Made by a program: the position numbers and the translations under genes. The notes below the pieces were generated by a model, which searched no databases, was not told where the DNA came from, and was given only the letters and a program-made list of their open reading frames with translations. Source: Dehalococcoidia bacterium (GTDB lineage: Bacteria; Chloroflexota; Dehalococcoidia; Lucifugimonadales; UBA3495). From it: DNA of 64,000 nt. The stretch's first letter is position 1; each line of letters begins with the position of its first letter. The stretch spans positions 26,320-90,319 of the forward strand of contig JAJDTP010000010.1 of assembly GCA_022827095.1 (NCBI GenBank), written 5' to 3'. Below are positions 18,310 through 27,030 of the stretch, one piece after another.

Positions 18310-19761
18310 TTAGAAGGCCGGGCGTTGCAGAACCGCGGGATCGATCCGGCGACGGACGCGCTGGCCGTCGTCGGGCGTACCCAGCAACTCCCCCTTGTCG
18401 ACCATCACCTTGCCACGCAGGATCACCGTGGTCGGCCATCCGAAGATTTCCCAACCTTCCCACGGGCTGTAGTCGCGCAGGTGCAGGTCGTCCATGGTGA
18501 GGCGCTTGTGGATGGTGGGATCGATGATGGCGAAGTCGGCGTCGCTGCCGGGGGCGATGACACCCTTTTGCGGGTACATGCCCAGCAGGCGGGCGGCGTT
18601 GGTGGCGGTGATGTTGGCGAACTGGGTGAGGGACATGCCCCGCCGCACGACGGCTTCGGTGTAGTTGACGCCCATGCGGATCTCGATGCCGATGTTGCCG
18701 CCCCGCATGTCCTGCACGTTGAGGCCGGCCGTCTTGTCCAGGTAGGTGGTGAAGCTGCTGTCGGTGGCGGTGAAGGTCAGGTTGTTTCCCAGGAGGCCGC
18801 TCCACAGATCGGTGCCGTCTTCCGGATATTTCAGGGATGGGTAGGTGTGGTACTTCATGCCGTCAGGCTCGCGATACTGAAAGGCGTTGAAGGACAGAGC
18901 CAGCGTGAGCACCTCGCCGTACACGGCTTGGCCCCGGCTCCGGGCGGCGGCCACCGCGTTGACGCCGTCGCTGCCCGTGACGTGGACGAAGTACATGCCG
19001 GCGCCGTTCTGCTCCGCGATGCGTATCACGTCGCGGAAGGCCACGTCTTCGACTTCCTTGGAGTGGATGAGGTGGGCGTTGTACCAGTCCCACATGCCGC
19101 GCTGTTGCGCCAGCAGGTAGTTGTACATGACGATCTCATCGTCCTCCGCGTGCACGGCCAGGACACCGTCGTGGCGTGCCAATTGCGCGGTGAGATCGGT
19201 GAGACGGCCGTTGTCGATGCGGCCCGTGGGTGTGAGCGACAGCGGCGGGTCCGCCGGCGGGCGGATGTTGGTGGTGAAGATCTTCACGCTGGGGAAATCG
19301 TTGTTGATCAATTCGCCCACGCGGGCGATGCTGTCGGCGGTATTGCTGGTTCGGTAGATCACGTGCGCCGAATAGTCGGCGTAGGTATTTCCCTCCCACA
19401 CTGACAGGAAGTCGAGGATGCCGCCGACCAGTTCTCCCTCGTTGGGCGCCGGCGCGAAGTCCACCACCGTGGTGGTCCCGCCCCAGATGGCGCCCAGGGA
19501 GTGCTCCAGGGGGCCGGCGTTGGGCACGCCTTCCACCTGCTGGTGCACACCGGGTTGCACGTTGGCGGCGGCGTGAATATGCGGCTCAATGCCACCAGGG
19601 GTTACGATCCTGCCGGTTGCGTCGATGGTCTGCACCGCCTCGTCGGTCAAGGTACCCGGCGCGCCGATGGCGACGATGCGACCATCCTGCACGCCGACGT
19701 CTACGGAGGCTGCCTCGGTGGGCATTACAACGGTTCCACCGGTGATCAGCAAGTCAAACAT
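18310..19761 (-). CDS. Dihydropyrimidinase/hydantoinase-type amidohydrolase
   Basis: 483-residue cyclic amidohydrolase with a binuclear metal site, expected to open hydantoin- or dihydropyrimidine-like rings. His61 and His63 (PHIHA) form the first metal ligand pair, Lys160 (SVKIFT) is at the position of the carbamylated bridging lysine, and His204 (HAEDD) and a later HVTGSDG region follow. The C-terminal PGSDADFAIIDP is typical. AGGAGG lies 7 bases before the ATG. Asn/Gln-rich differences around the first motif (HAAANVQP) leave the true substrate open. It sits downstream of an Uma2 gene and a trans-sulfuration gene on the same strand. Confidence 0.9.
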   Translation of the reverse strand: MFDLLITGGTVVMPTEAASVDVGVQDGRIVAIGAPGTLTDEAVQTIDATGRIVTPGGIEPHIHAAANVQPGVHQQVEGVPNAGPLEHSLGAIWGGTTTVVDFAPAPNEGELVGGILDFLSVWEGNTYADYSAHVIYRTSNTADSIARVGELINNDFPSVKIFTTNIRPPADPPLSLTPTGRIDNGRLTDLTAQLARHDGVLAVHAEDDEIVMYNYLLAQQRGMWDWYNAHLIHSKEVEDVAFRDVIRIAEQNGAGMYFVHVTGSDGVNAVAAARSRGQAVYGEVLTLALSFNAFQYREPDGMKYHTYPSLKYPEDGTDLWSGLLGNNLTFTATDSSFTTYLDKTAGLNVQDMRGGNIGIEIRMGVNYTEAVVRRGMSLTQFANITATNAARLLGMYPQKGVIAPGSDADFAIIDPTIHKRLTMDDLHLRDYSPWEGWEIFGWPTTVILRGKVMVDKGELLGTPDDGQRVRRRIDPAVLQRPAF

Positions 19762-19799
19762 GGTAAGCCTCCTGGGTGGTGTATCGCGTGGAGATCACG

Positions 19800-20588
19800 T
19801 CAGTGACCGAGATCCGATTGGCCCAACTGGGCCCGCAGTTGGCGGATGGTTTCCTGGGCGTTGGCCAGTTCGTCCTGCGTGACGGCCAGTTCGTCCTGGG
19901 TAATGGCCAGGGCATCTTCCGCAGCTTGCCGGTCATCATCGGCCGCGTCGATGTTGCGCAGAAAACTCCGGGTGGTCGGGTTCCAGAAGAGCAGCCATCC
20001 GCTATCCCAGCAGAGCCACAGGTCAAGCACCGCGCTGTAACCCCAGATTGAGCCATCCGGTGCCGTGGTTGTTTCGATGGGCACGTAGCCGCCGTCGACC
20101 AGCCGGTCGCCGCCCAGCGGGGCGTCATGGAACTCGCCGCCGGTGGGATCGAAGCGCCAGTACTCGCGGATGCCGATGCGGGCGTAGTCCCGTCGTTTCA
20201 CCACCATGTCACGCTGTCCGGTGGTTTTCGAGGCGATTTCGAGGGCGAAATCGGGCGGTTTACCGGCTATCCAGGTCATGTAGCCGTTACGCGGCCAGAT
20301 GGTGTCGACGTCGACGTCGAAGGCAATGTAGCAGTCCGGCTCGTAACGGCTGTTCAGGCTGTCGCGGTCGTAATAGAGATGGCTGTCACCCGAGATCAGC
20401 GTGTTGGGGCGTCCGCGCAGGTGCCGGCGCAGGGTGCTCATCACGTCGGTGAAGTGGGGTTCCTGGTGCATGGCGTCGGGCAGCGGAGGCGGGTCGTTGG
20501 AGATGAACCGGTCAGGATCAGCCCAGTCAGGTATGGGAGCGCCAGGTTCCAGGTCCAGTGATTGCAGCGCAAGGGTCTCGGTGGTCAT
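19800..20588 (-). CDS. Uma2 family protein (PD-(D/E)XK nuclease fold) with C-terminal coiled coil
   Basis: 262 residues. Uma2 core with SRYEPDCYIAFDVD, FALEIASKTTGQRD, KRRDYARIGIREYWRFDP and ending in a repeated ITQDELAVTQDELAN coiled coil (about 222-255). The Glu and Lys in LEIAS and KR fit the (D/E)xK pattern of the restriction-endonuclease-like fold. The cellular role of Uma2 proteins, often present in many copies, is unknown. ATG 20588 has GAGG 6 bases upstream; a 25-residue longer start would overlap the neighbour. The coiled coil is encoded by near-identical tandem 24-bp units near 19860-19915. Similar in layout to 29153-29926. Confidence 0.85.
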   Translation of the reverse strand: MTTETLALQSLDLEPGAPIPDWADPDRFISNDPPPLPDAMHQEPHFTDVMSTLRRHLRGRPNTLISGDSHLYYDRDSLNSRYEPDCYIAFDVDVDTIWPRNGYMTWIAGKPPDFALEIASKTTGQRDMVVKRRDYARIGIREYWRFDPTGGEFHDAPLGGDRLVDGGYVPIETTTAPDGSIWGYSAVLDLWLCWDSGWLLFWNPTTRSFLRNIDAADDDRQAAEDALAITQDELAVTQDELANAQETIRQLRAQLGQSDLGH

Positions 20589-20659
20589 GGTTCGCCTCGC
20601 ATGGCAGCGCGCCATCTGCGACGATGGTAACACATACGCCCCAGCCGCAGGACGGCAGA

Positions 20660-21790
20660 TCAACTCAGCGCCTGCGCCAGGTCAGCTATCAGGTCGTCCA
20701 CATTCTCCAGGCCCACGGACACCCGCAGCAGGTCGTCGGGCGTGGGGCTTTCCGGCCCCTCGATGGAGGCCCGGTGCTCGATGAGGCTCTGCGTCCCGCC
20801 GAGGCTGGTGGCGCGGACGAACAACCGTACCCGGGCCGCTACGTCCATGGCGGCGTCCCGTCCGCCGGCGACCTGGAACGACAGCATCCCGCCGAAGTCG
20901 GACATCTGCCGAGCCGCGATGTCGTGGCCCGGATGGTCAGGCAGTCCCGGGTAGTGCACTGCGGACACTCGCGGGTTGTCCTGCAGGAAGCGGGCCAGGC
21001 GTCCGGCGTTGGCCGAATGGTGCGGCATTCGCGCCGGGAGAGTGCGGATGCCGCGCAGGGTGAGCCAACAATCGAATGGAGACGGTACCGCGCCACACAG
21101 GTTCTGGATCAGCCGCACCCGCTGAAGGAAAGCGGAGTCCTCGCGGCTGACCACGGCGCCACCGGTGACGTCCTCGTGTCCGCTGAGGTACTTGGTGGTT
21201 GAGTGCACCACCAGGTCCGCGCTCAGTTCGAAGGGCCGTTGCAGCATCGGACTGGCCCAGGTGTTGTCGCAGGCGCACAGCGCTCCGGCAGATTTCGCGA
21301 TTTCGGCCATCTCGGCGATGTCAGTGATCTTGAGTAACGGGTTGGACGGCGTTTCGACCCAGATCAGGCGGGTGTTGGGCAGCACGGACCGGCGAACGGA
21401 ATCCGCGTCGGTCATGTCGACGAAACTGGCTTGCAGACCCCAGGGAGCGAAAATCTCGCGAAGCATTTTCGAGGTGCCGTGGTAACAGTCATCCGGCGCG
21501 ATGACGTGGTCGCCCGGGGCAAGGGCCTGGAACACCGCAGCGGTCGCGGCCGAACCGGAACCGAAAGCGGCGGCCTCCGCGCGACCCGCTTCCCCGCCCT
21601 CCAGCAACGCGAGGCACTGCTCAAGGGCGCGGCGGTTGGGGTTGTCCACGCGGGAGTAGACGAAGCCGCGCGAATATTCGCCGTCGGGGTCGCGCTCGAA
21701 GGTGGTCGAGAGGTAGATGGGCGGCGCGACGGCGCCCGTTTCCCCGTCGATCCGGTGGGCGGCCTGGGCGGCGATGGTTTCGGGGTTCAT
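20660..21790 (-). CDS. Cystathionine gamma-synthase/lyase family PLP enzyme
   Basis: 376-residue fold-type I PLP enzyme of Cys/Met metabolism. The pyridoxal-phosphate lysine is Lys200 in HSTTKYLSGHEDV; upstream are YSRVDNPNR and the cofactor-clasping FGSGSAA. The C-terminal SLGGTQSLIEHRAS is typical of cystathionine gamma-synthase, cystathionine gamma-lyase and methionine gamma-lyase, which cannot be told apart safely here. GAGGG lies 7 bases before the ATG. It is followed 71 bases later by an Uma2 gene and preceded by an aminotransferase gene on the same strand. Confidence 0.92.
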   Translation of the reverse strand: MNPETIAAQAAHRIDGETGAVAPPIYLSTTFERDPDGEYSRGFVYSRVDNPNRRALEQCLALLEGGEAGRAEAAAFGSGSAATAAVFQALAPGDHVIAPDDCYHGTSKMLREIFAPWGLQASFVDMTDADSVRRSVLPNTRLIWVETPSNPLLKITDIAEMAEIAKSAGALCACDNTWASPMLQRPFELSADLVVHSTTKYLSGHEDVTGGAVVSREDSAFLQRVRLIQNLCGAVPSPFDCWLTLRGIRTLPARMPHHSANAGRLARFLQDNPRVSAVHYPGLPDHPGHDIAARQMSDFGGMLSFQVAGGRDAAMDVAARVRLFVRATSLGGTQSLIEHRASIEGPESPTPDDLLRVSVGLENVDDLIADLAQALS

Positions 21791-21888
21791 TGGCGGCCCT
21801 CAATTGTCCAACGAATTTGCCCCGGCAATTGGCGGGTTTGCGGGTCGTCAGACGCTCACTTTGCTGAATTCCGGCGCCGGCTCGCTGA

Positions 21889-22995
21889 TCAATATGGTTT
21901 CCGGGTGTAGTGGCTGATTATATCGACCATGCGACGGTTGGTGTCGCCATCCTTGACGGCGATGCGAAACCAGCGGTTGTCCAGGCTGGAAGCCGTTGCC
22001 GACGCATCCCGCAGGAAGAGTTTCTCGCTCCGGCAGCAGGAGATGAACGTGCGGGCCGTTGGACCATCCGCCGGCAGTTGGCAGAGCAGATAGTTGGCGA
22101 CGCCGGGAACAATCCTGAAATCAGCCAATGCCAACAGGCTTTCTCGCAGCTGTTCCCGGAGGCAGTGGGTCTCATCGTAGCGCCTGCGGTAGTATTCCGC
22201 GTCCTGCAAAGCCGTCACCGCCGCGATTTGACCGGGCAAGCTTACTGCCCACGGCGGCGTCAACCGCCGCAGGGGATCAATCAGACCGGGAGGGCCGCAA
22301 AGGTATCCCACACGGAGGCCGCTGAGAGCGTAGACCTTGGACATTGACTTGGAGACAATCACGTTCTCGCTTGTGGCGGCGAACTGCTCCAGGGACTCTC
22401 CGGCATCAACGTAATCTACGTAGGTTTCGTCAATCCACACCAGAGTTCGAGGTGATACCCGAGACAGGACGTCGATCAGATCCCGCCGAGGAATGTGCCT
22501 CCCGGTGGGGTTGTTCGGGTTCACGATGGCCGCCAGGTCGTATCCGCGGCTGAGCGGCTCGAGGAGCCGCGCAGTATCCACGCGAAAGCCATCGTCAGGA
22601 CTCAAGGTCAAGCGATCAACACGGCATCCGACTACATTTTCGGCGACGTGAGCGTACTCGCCGTAGGTGGGCTCCAACAGCAGTATCCGAGATTCGGCGC
22701 TCAACCATTCTCTGAATGCCTGGAAGATGAGATTGGATGAACCGGCTCCGGGCAACACCGACCTTTTGCCGACTCCACGGGTCTCCGCAATTCGGTTAGT
22801 CAGCCCTTCGCTCCCGGTTGGGGGAGACGTCCGCATGGCCCAGTCCAGGAGTTGGCCCAGGATGCGGGATACCTGAGGCGATGGAGGAAACCAGGCATCC
22901 AGCACGTCGGCGCTGATGACTTCATCAATCTGATCGAGACTATCGAATTCGTTGCCAATGGCATCGAAAAATGCGCCGCCATGATAGCTGGTCAT
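21889..22995 (-). CDS. Class I/II aminotransferase, histidinol-phosphate aminotransferase-like
   Basis: 368-residue fold-type I PLP enzyme. NPNNPTG (about 159-165), a following DETYVDY and the Schiff-base Lys220 in SKSMSKVYALSGLRVGY are clear. The layout matches the HisC/CobD group: histidinol-phosphate aminotransferase or L-threonine-O-3-phosphate decarboxylase. No his or cob genes lie nearby, so the substrate is open. ATG preceded by GAGGG with 7-base spacing. Upstream by 34 bases ends a GMC oxidoreductase on the same strand. Confidence 0.88.
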   Translation of the reverse strand: MTSYHGGAFFDAIGNEFDSLDQIDEVISADVLDAWFPPSPQVSRILGQLLDWAMRTSPPTGSEGLTNRIAETRGVGKRSVLPGAGSSNLIFQAFREWLSAESRILLLEPTYGEYAHVAENVVGCRVDRLTLSPDDGFRVDTARLLEPLSRGYDLAAIVNPNNPTGRHIPRRDLIDVLSRVSPRTLVWIDETYVDYVDAGESLEQFAATSENVIVSKSMSKVYALSGLRVGYLCGPPGLIDPLRRLTPPWAVSLPGQIAAVTALQDAEYYRRRYDETHCLREQLRESLLALADFRIVPGVANYLLCQLPADGPTARTFISCCRSEKLFLRDASATASSLDNRWFRIAVKDGDTNRRMVDIISHYTRKPY

Positions 22996-23029
22996 GCGGA
23001 GACCCTCATGGTTGGTACACCGACGCGGC

Positions 23030-24583
23030 TCACGCGTCTGCCTTGATGAACTCCGACACCCGCTCGCTGATCATGATTGTCGTGGCGTTGGTGTTGGCCC
23101 GGATCACGTCGGGCATGACGGAGGCGTCGGCCACGCGCAGGCCCTCGATGCCGTGGACCTGGCCGTGCTGGCTGACCACGGCCATCGGGTCGCTGGCGGG
23201 ACCCATCTTGCAGGTGCCGGCGATGTGGTGCTGGGTGTAGGCGTTGCGGAGGATCCAGTTGTCCAGCGCGTCATCGCTGACCAGGTCGGCGTCCAACGGA
23301 TTGAGCCGCTCGACGATGAACTCCTTGAACGGCGATTCGCCGGCGATTTCCAATGCCTTTCGGATGGCCTGGCGCATGCGCTGGCGGTCGTAGGGATCGC
23401 TGAACAGTTGGTAGTCGAGATCCGGTTGGACCGCCGGGTCGGTGGATTGCAGCGACAGACGGCCGAACCCCACCGCGTTTTGCAGGCCCACGCTCAGGCC
23501 GAAGTGGAAGCCGGAGCCGTCGTAGCTGATGCTGGACGGGCGGTGTTCGCTGGTCATCAGCGTGGGCGTGATCTGGAAGTCGGCCTTGGTCGGCGAATCG
23601 TCGGCACTCCAGCGCAGGCCCACCTGGATGTTGGGCGCAAAGGTGTCAGGCTCCTCGCCCTCGCCGCGGAACAGGATGTAGGCGGCGGGATGGTCGCGGA
23701 AGTTCATGCCCACGCCGGGCAGCTCGTGGTTCACCGGGATGCCCATCTCGCGCAGGTGGTCGGCGGGGCCGATGCCCGACAGCAGCAGGATCTGTGCAGA
23801 GCCGATGGTGCCGCTGCACAGGACGATTTCCCTGCCTTCCACGATGAAGATCTCGCCGCCGCTCTCCACCTCGACGCCCACAGCCTTGTTGCCGTCGAGT
23901 ACCACGCGGCGGGCGTGGATGTTCCCCCGCACCGTCAGGTTGAGGCGGTGGCGAGCGGTGCTGAGGAAGGTCAGGGAGGTGCTCATGCGCACGCCGTCGA
24001 TGTTGTTCATCGGCCGAGGCGAAACGGCGGTGTAGCAGTCGGGCGCGTTCTGGTCGGGGTGCTCGGGGATGCCCAGGCGCACGCAGGCATCGTAAAAAGC
24101 GGTGTTGAAGGGAAGCCAGTCCTGGCGTTTGGGCCGGCGCACCGGCAGCGGACCCTCCGAACCGTGGAAGTCGTCGCCGCTGTAGTCCCAGTCGTTCTCC
24201 AGCTTGCGGAAGAAGGGCAGGCAGTCGGTGAACTTCCACTCGTCATTGCCCCACTCGGCCCACAGGTCGTAGTCCTCGGGGATGCCGCGGAAGACAACCT
24301 GGCCGTTGATCGACGACGAGCCGCCCATGGCCTTGCCGCGCGGGATGACCATCGGCTCGTCCTGCAACGGGGTAGCCCGCCCGCGCAGGTCCCAGCTGTG
24401 AGGGCCGTAGGCGGAGAGCCAGGTGTTATTGCCCTGCTTCAGATCTCCGGGAAGATGCTCGAAGTCAGGATAGTCGGGGCCGGCCTCCAGCAGGATTACC
24501 GATTTGTCGGTCATTTCGGAAAGACGGGTGGCCATGACACAGCCGGCAGAACCGCCGCCGACCACGATGTAGTCGTACTGCAT
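23030..24583 (-). CDS. GMC family FAD-dependent oxidoreductase
   Basis: 517-residue glucose-methanol-choline oxidoreductase. The FAD-binding GGGSAG (9-14) opens the protein, then LLEAGPDYP, the GMC signature around PRGKAMGGSSSINGQVVFRG, the second signature GTIGSAQILLLSGIG, and the C-terminal catalytic His region HHIAGTCKMG with RANTNATTIMISE. Choline dehydrogenase-like alcohol oxidation is the general expectation; the substrate is unknown. Start at ATG 24583, immediately before the dinucleotide-binding strand; the 22-residue longer frame is rejected. First gene of a minus-strand row. Confidence 0.93.
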   Translation of the reverse strand: MQYDYIVVGGGSAGCVMATRLSEMTDKSVILLEAGPDYPDFEHLPGDLKQGNNTWLSAYGPHSWDLRGRATPLQDEPMVIPRGKAMGGSSSINGQVVFRGIPEDYDLWAEWGNDEWKFTDCLPFFRKLENDWDYSGDDFHGSEGPLPVRRPKRQDWLPFNTAFYDACVRLGIPEHPDQNAPDCYTAVSPRPMNNIDGVRMSTSLTFLSTARHRLNLTVRGNIHARRVVLDGNKAVGVEVESGGEIFIVEGREIVLCSGTIGSAQILLLSGIGPADHLREMGIPVNHELPGVGMNFRDHPAAYILFRGEGEEPDTFAPNIQVGLRWSADDSPTKADFQITPTLMTSEHRPSSISYDGSGFHFGLSVGLQNAVGFGRLSLQSTDPAVQPDLDYQLFSDPYDRQRMRQAIRKALEIAGESPFKEFIVERLNPLDADLVSDDALDNWILRNAYTQHHIAGTCKMGPASDPMAVVSQHGQVHGIEGLRVADASVMPDVIRANTNATTIMISERVSEFIKADA

Positions 24584-24913
24584 AGCGGATAGGTATCTCC
24601 TTGATGAGGTTGCGTTGGTGGGGATTTTAGCATGGGGTGACACAATCATCCGTATGTGTTCGGAATTCAGGAGGTTGCCATTGCGAGACGCTTGCGTCGT
24701 GGCAATCTCGACGCCGTAGCAGCAACGTTTGGCCCAACGGACTCCCCTGCATCAACGAGATTGCCGCGCTACGCTCGCAATGACACCTGTCCCGCAACTC
24801 TGAACGGTTACGATCATCCCGGGAACATGTTGGGGCAAACCGAGCGATTGCTATAATGCCGACCACTACGCCCGCTCAGATTTTGAAACGGTGGCGTTTG
24901 ACGGGGTGAAGCG
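24584..24913. other. Intergenic region between divergent GMC and Uma2 genes
   Basis: About 330 bases, nearly half filled by the 147-bp inverted-repeat element at 24658-24804. No gene is supportable. Promoters for both flanking genes must lie in the remaining flanks. Confidence 0.6.
24658..24804 (-). mobile_element. 147-bp MITE-like element, copy 1
   Basis: Bounded by inverted termini GTTCGGAATTC on the left and GAGTTGC-type TCTGAAC on the right (consensus GTTCAGA). Internal palindromic arms TCATTGCGAG--GGCAATCTCG and GAGATTGCC--CGCAATGACA. In reverse orientation it matches copies at 34993 and 41589, and its length equals that of the copy at 41589. No coding capacity. Confidence 0.8.
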
Positions 24914-25471
24914 ATGACGACAACCCAACCGAAACTGCTGACTGCCGATGATCTGCTGCGACTGCACAGCGAAGGGGTGAAAGGCGAGTTGATCATGGGG
25001 GTGCTGGACGAAAAAGTGTCATCGGGATTGGAACATGGCGAGATAGTGGGTAACGTACTCAGCCCACTGCATCAATTCGTCAAGCCGCGCCGGTTGGGTC
25101 GGGTATTTGGCTCAGATACGGGCATACTGCTGGAACGAGATCCTGACACAGTGCGGGAGCCAGACGTCGCGTTCATATCCGCTGAGCGGCTGCCGCTGAA
25201 TGTGAGGGTACGACGCTATTCCGAGGTGGTTCCCGATCTGGTGGTTGAGGTGGTGTCTCCCAACGACCGGCCAATTCCGCTGTTCGACAAGGCACAGATG
25301 TGGCTGCGGTTCGGAGCGCAGTTAGTGTGGATTGTCAACCCGGAGGCCCGGACGATTACGGCATTGCCCCAGTCCGGCCCGACGCGGACGTTCACGGCGG
25401 CCGACACGCTGGACGGCGGCGACGTGCTGCCGGGCTTCACCTGCCCGGTGCAGTATATTTTCGAGGTGTAA
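24914..25471 (+). CDS. Uma2 family protein (short form)
   Basis: 185-residue Uma2/DUF820 protein: LTADDLLRL, GELIMGVL, VREPDVAFIS, DLVVEVVSPNDR, FDKAQMWLRFGAQLVWIVNPEAR. The Asp in EPDVAF, Glu in VEVVSP and the following Lys fit a PD-(D/E)XK nuclease core. Ends in PGFTCPVQYIFEV, usual for this family. ATG preceded by a G-rich GGGGTGAAGCG. It stands alone and lacks the coiled coil of the other two Uma2 proteins in the window. Biological role unknown. Confidence 0.88.
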   Translation: MTTTQPKLLTADDLLRLHSEGVKGELIMGVLDEKVSSGLEHGEIVGNVLSPLHQFVKPRRLGRVFGSDTGILLERDPDTVREPDVAFISAERLPLNVRVRRYSEVVPDLVVEVVSPNDRPIPLFDKAQMWLRFGAQLVWIVNPEARTITALPQSGPTRTFTAADTLDGGDVLPGFTCPVQYIFEV

Positions 25472-25509
25472 GTGACCCGGCCCATAGAGCCGCAGCCCAT
25501 ACCGAAATC

Positions 25510-26982
25510 CTATCCTTCGTTCGATTGGCGCGCCGCTTTCGCGATCCCGCGAATCATCCCCCGAAACACGGCGGCGTGTACCGGCCAGACCAGGTACCAG
25601 TAGGCCAGACCGACCAGCCCCACCGGGTCGAACTCGGCGGTCTGGTGGATCACCGCACCATGGCCGTCCTCCGCCGGAGTGACCTCAAATTGCAGCCACG
25701 CCCGGCCGGGCAGTTTCATTTCCGCGCAGAACCGGACCGTACGGTTTGGTTCGTATTTTTCCACTCGCCACCAGTCCACGGCGTCGCCCACGGCCAGGTC
25801 GGACGGGTCGCGCCGGCCCCGTCGCACGCCGACGCCTCCGACCAGGAGGTCGATGAAACCACGCACGCGCCACAGCCAATTTCCGAAATACCAGCCGGTA
25901 TCGCCGCCGATGCGTCGGATCGGCGCAAAGGCTTCTTGAGGGGAGGCAGACACGACTACGGATCGTCCGTCCACCAGGCGCGTGCCGAAACGAACGCCGC
26001 CCCAACTCCGTGCCTTCCCCGAGGATGACAGCGCATCGGACCAACGGGTTTCGGCGACCTGCTGGTCTTCGTTCCTCATCGCCGCGGCGATGGCATCCCT
26101 GACTCCGATGGGGCGAATCGGGAAGGCATCGAACGCGGCCGGATCCCTCACCACGCTGGCGTTGCGCAGGCTGTCGATCAGCTTGCGCCCAACCCGCGCG
26201 TACAGGGGCGTTACCAGTCCCAACCACAAGCTCGACAGGCGAGGGGTGAGCACCGGTACCGGCAGCATCGCACGGCGTAGTCCTCGCAACCTCGCGTACT
26301 CCCGCATCAACTCGCCGTAGGACACCACGTCTGCGCCGCCGATCTCGAATACGCGGTGGCCATGCACCGGCAACTTGATGGCGCGGCGCAGGTATTCCAA
26401 CAGGTCGTTGATGGCGATGGGTTGCGCAGCGACCTCCACCCATCGCGGCGTGATCATGACCGGCAATCGCTCCACCAATGCCCGCACCATCTCAAAGGAA
26501 ACGCCACCGGAACCGATGACAACGGATGCGCGAAACTCGATGACCGGGACACCAGACTCCCTGAGGATGTCACCCACCTGCCGCCGACTGTTGAGGTGAT
26601 TCGACGCGTCGGGCGCATCGGCGCCCAGTCCGCCCAGGTAGACAATGCGGCGGATGCCGGCCTCCCGTGCGGCTTCGGCGAAGTTCCGGGCGCACTGCCG
26701 TTCCTCTTCAGCGAAGTCTCCGGAGGAGCCCATGGAGTGCACCAGGTAGAAGGCCACATCGAGGCCGCGCATCGCCTTCACCAGGGAGGCTCGGTCCAGT
26801 AGATCGCCCCGCACCGCCTCGGTGGATTCCGACAACCGGCTCCGCAGGTTCTCAGGCCGACGCGCTACGCAACGGACGCGGTAGCCGTCGCGTTGCAGGA
26901 TGCCGAGCAGTCTCCCGCCTACATAGCCGGTGGCCCCGGTGAGGCAGATGCGAGGGTTGTCACCGATGGCCGTGATGTCCAT
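25510..26982 (-). CDS. NAD(P)-binding SDR with C-terminal DUF2867 domain
   Basis: 490 residues. N-terminal atypical short-chain dehydrogenase/epimerase fold with the dinucleotide loop TGATGYVG, then GDLLDRASL and YLVHSMG, followed by QPIAINDLLEYL. The C-terminal 150 residues form a DUF2867 (SRPBCC-like) domain including WYFGNWLWRVRGFIDLLVGGVG and YWYLVWPVHAAVFRGMI. This two-domain fusion is a known family, often annotated as NAD(P)H-binding protein; substrate unknown. ATG 26982 chosen over a TTG at 27009. It lies 48 bases after a DinB/MDMPI-like gene on the same strand. Confidence 0.87.
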   Translation of the reverse strand: MDITAIGDNPRICLTGATGYVGGRLLGILQRDGYRVRCVARRPENLRSRLSESTEAVRGDLLDRASLVKAMRGLDVAFYLVHSMGSSGDFAEEERQCARNFAEAAREAGIRRIVYLGGLGADAPDASNHLNSRRQVGDILRESGVPVIEFRASVVIGSGGVSFEMVRALVERLPVMITPRWVEVAAQPIAINDLLEYLRRAIKLPVHGHRVFEIGGADVVSYGELMREYARLRGLRRAMLPVPVLTPRLSSLWLGLVTPLYARVGRKLIDSLRNASVVRDPAAFDAFPIRPIGVRDAIAAAMRNEDQQVAETRWSDALSSSGKARSWGGVRFGTRLVDGRSVVVSASPQEAFAPIRRIGGDTGWYFGNWLWRVRGFIDLLVGGVGVRRGRRDPSDLAVGDAVDWWRVEKYEPNRTVRFCAEMKLPGRAWLQFEVTPAEDGHGAVIHQTAEFDPVGLVGLAYWYLVWPVHAAVFRGMIRGIAKAARQSNEG

Positions 26983-27030
26983 CGTGACACCCGGCTTCGT
27001 CGGTTCCAATGTGGCCGCGACGACTCGCCG

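Noticed and set aside
22994..24592. 532-residue open frame on the plus strand
   Set aside because: Antisense to the GMC oxidoreductase with complete FAD and His motifs; product has no recognisable domain.
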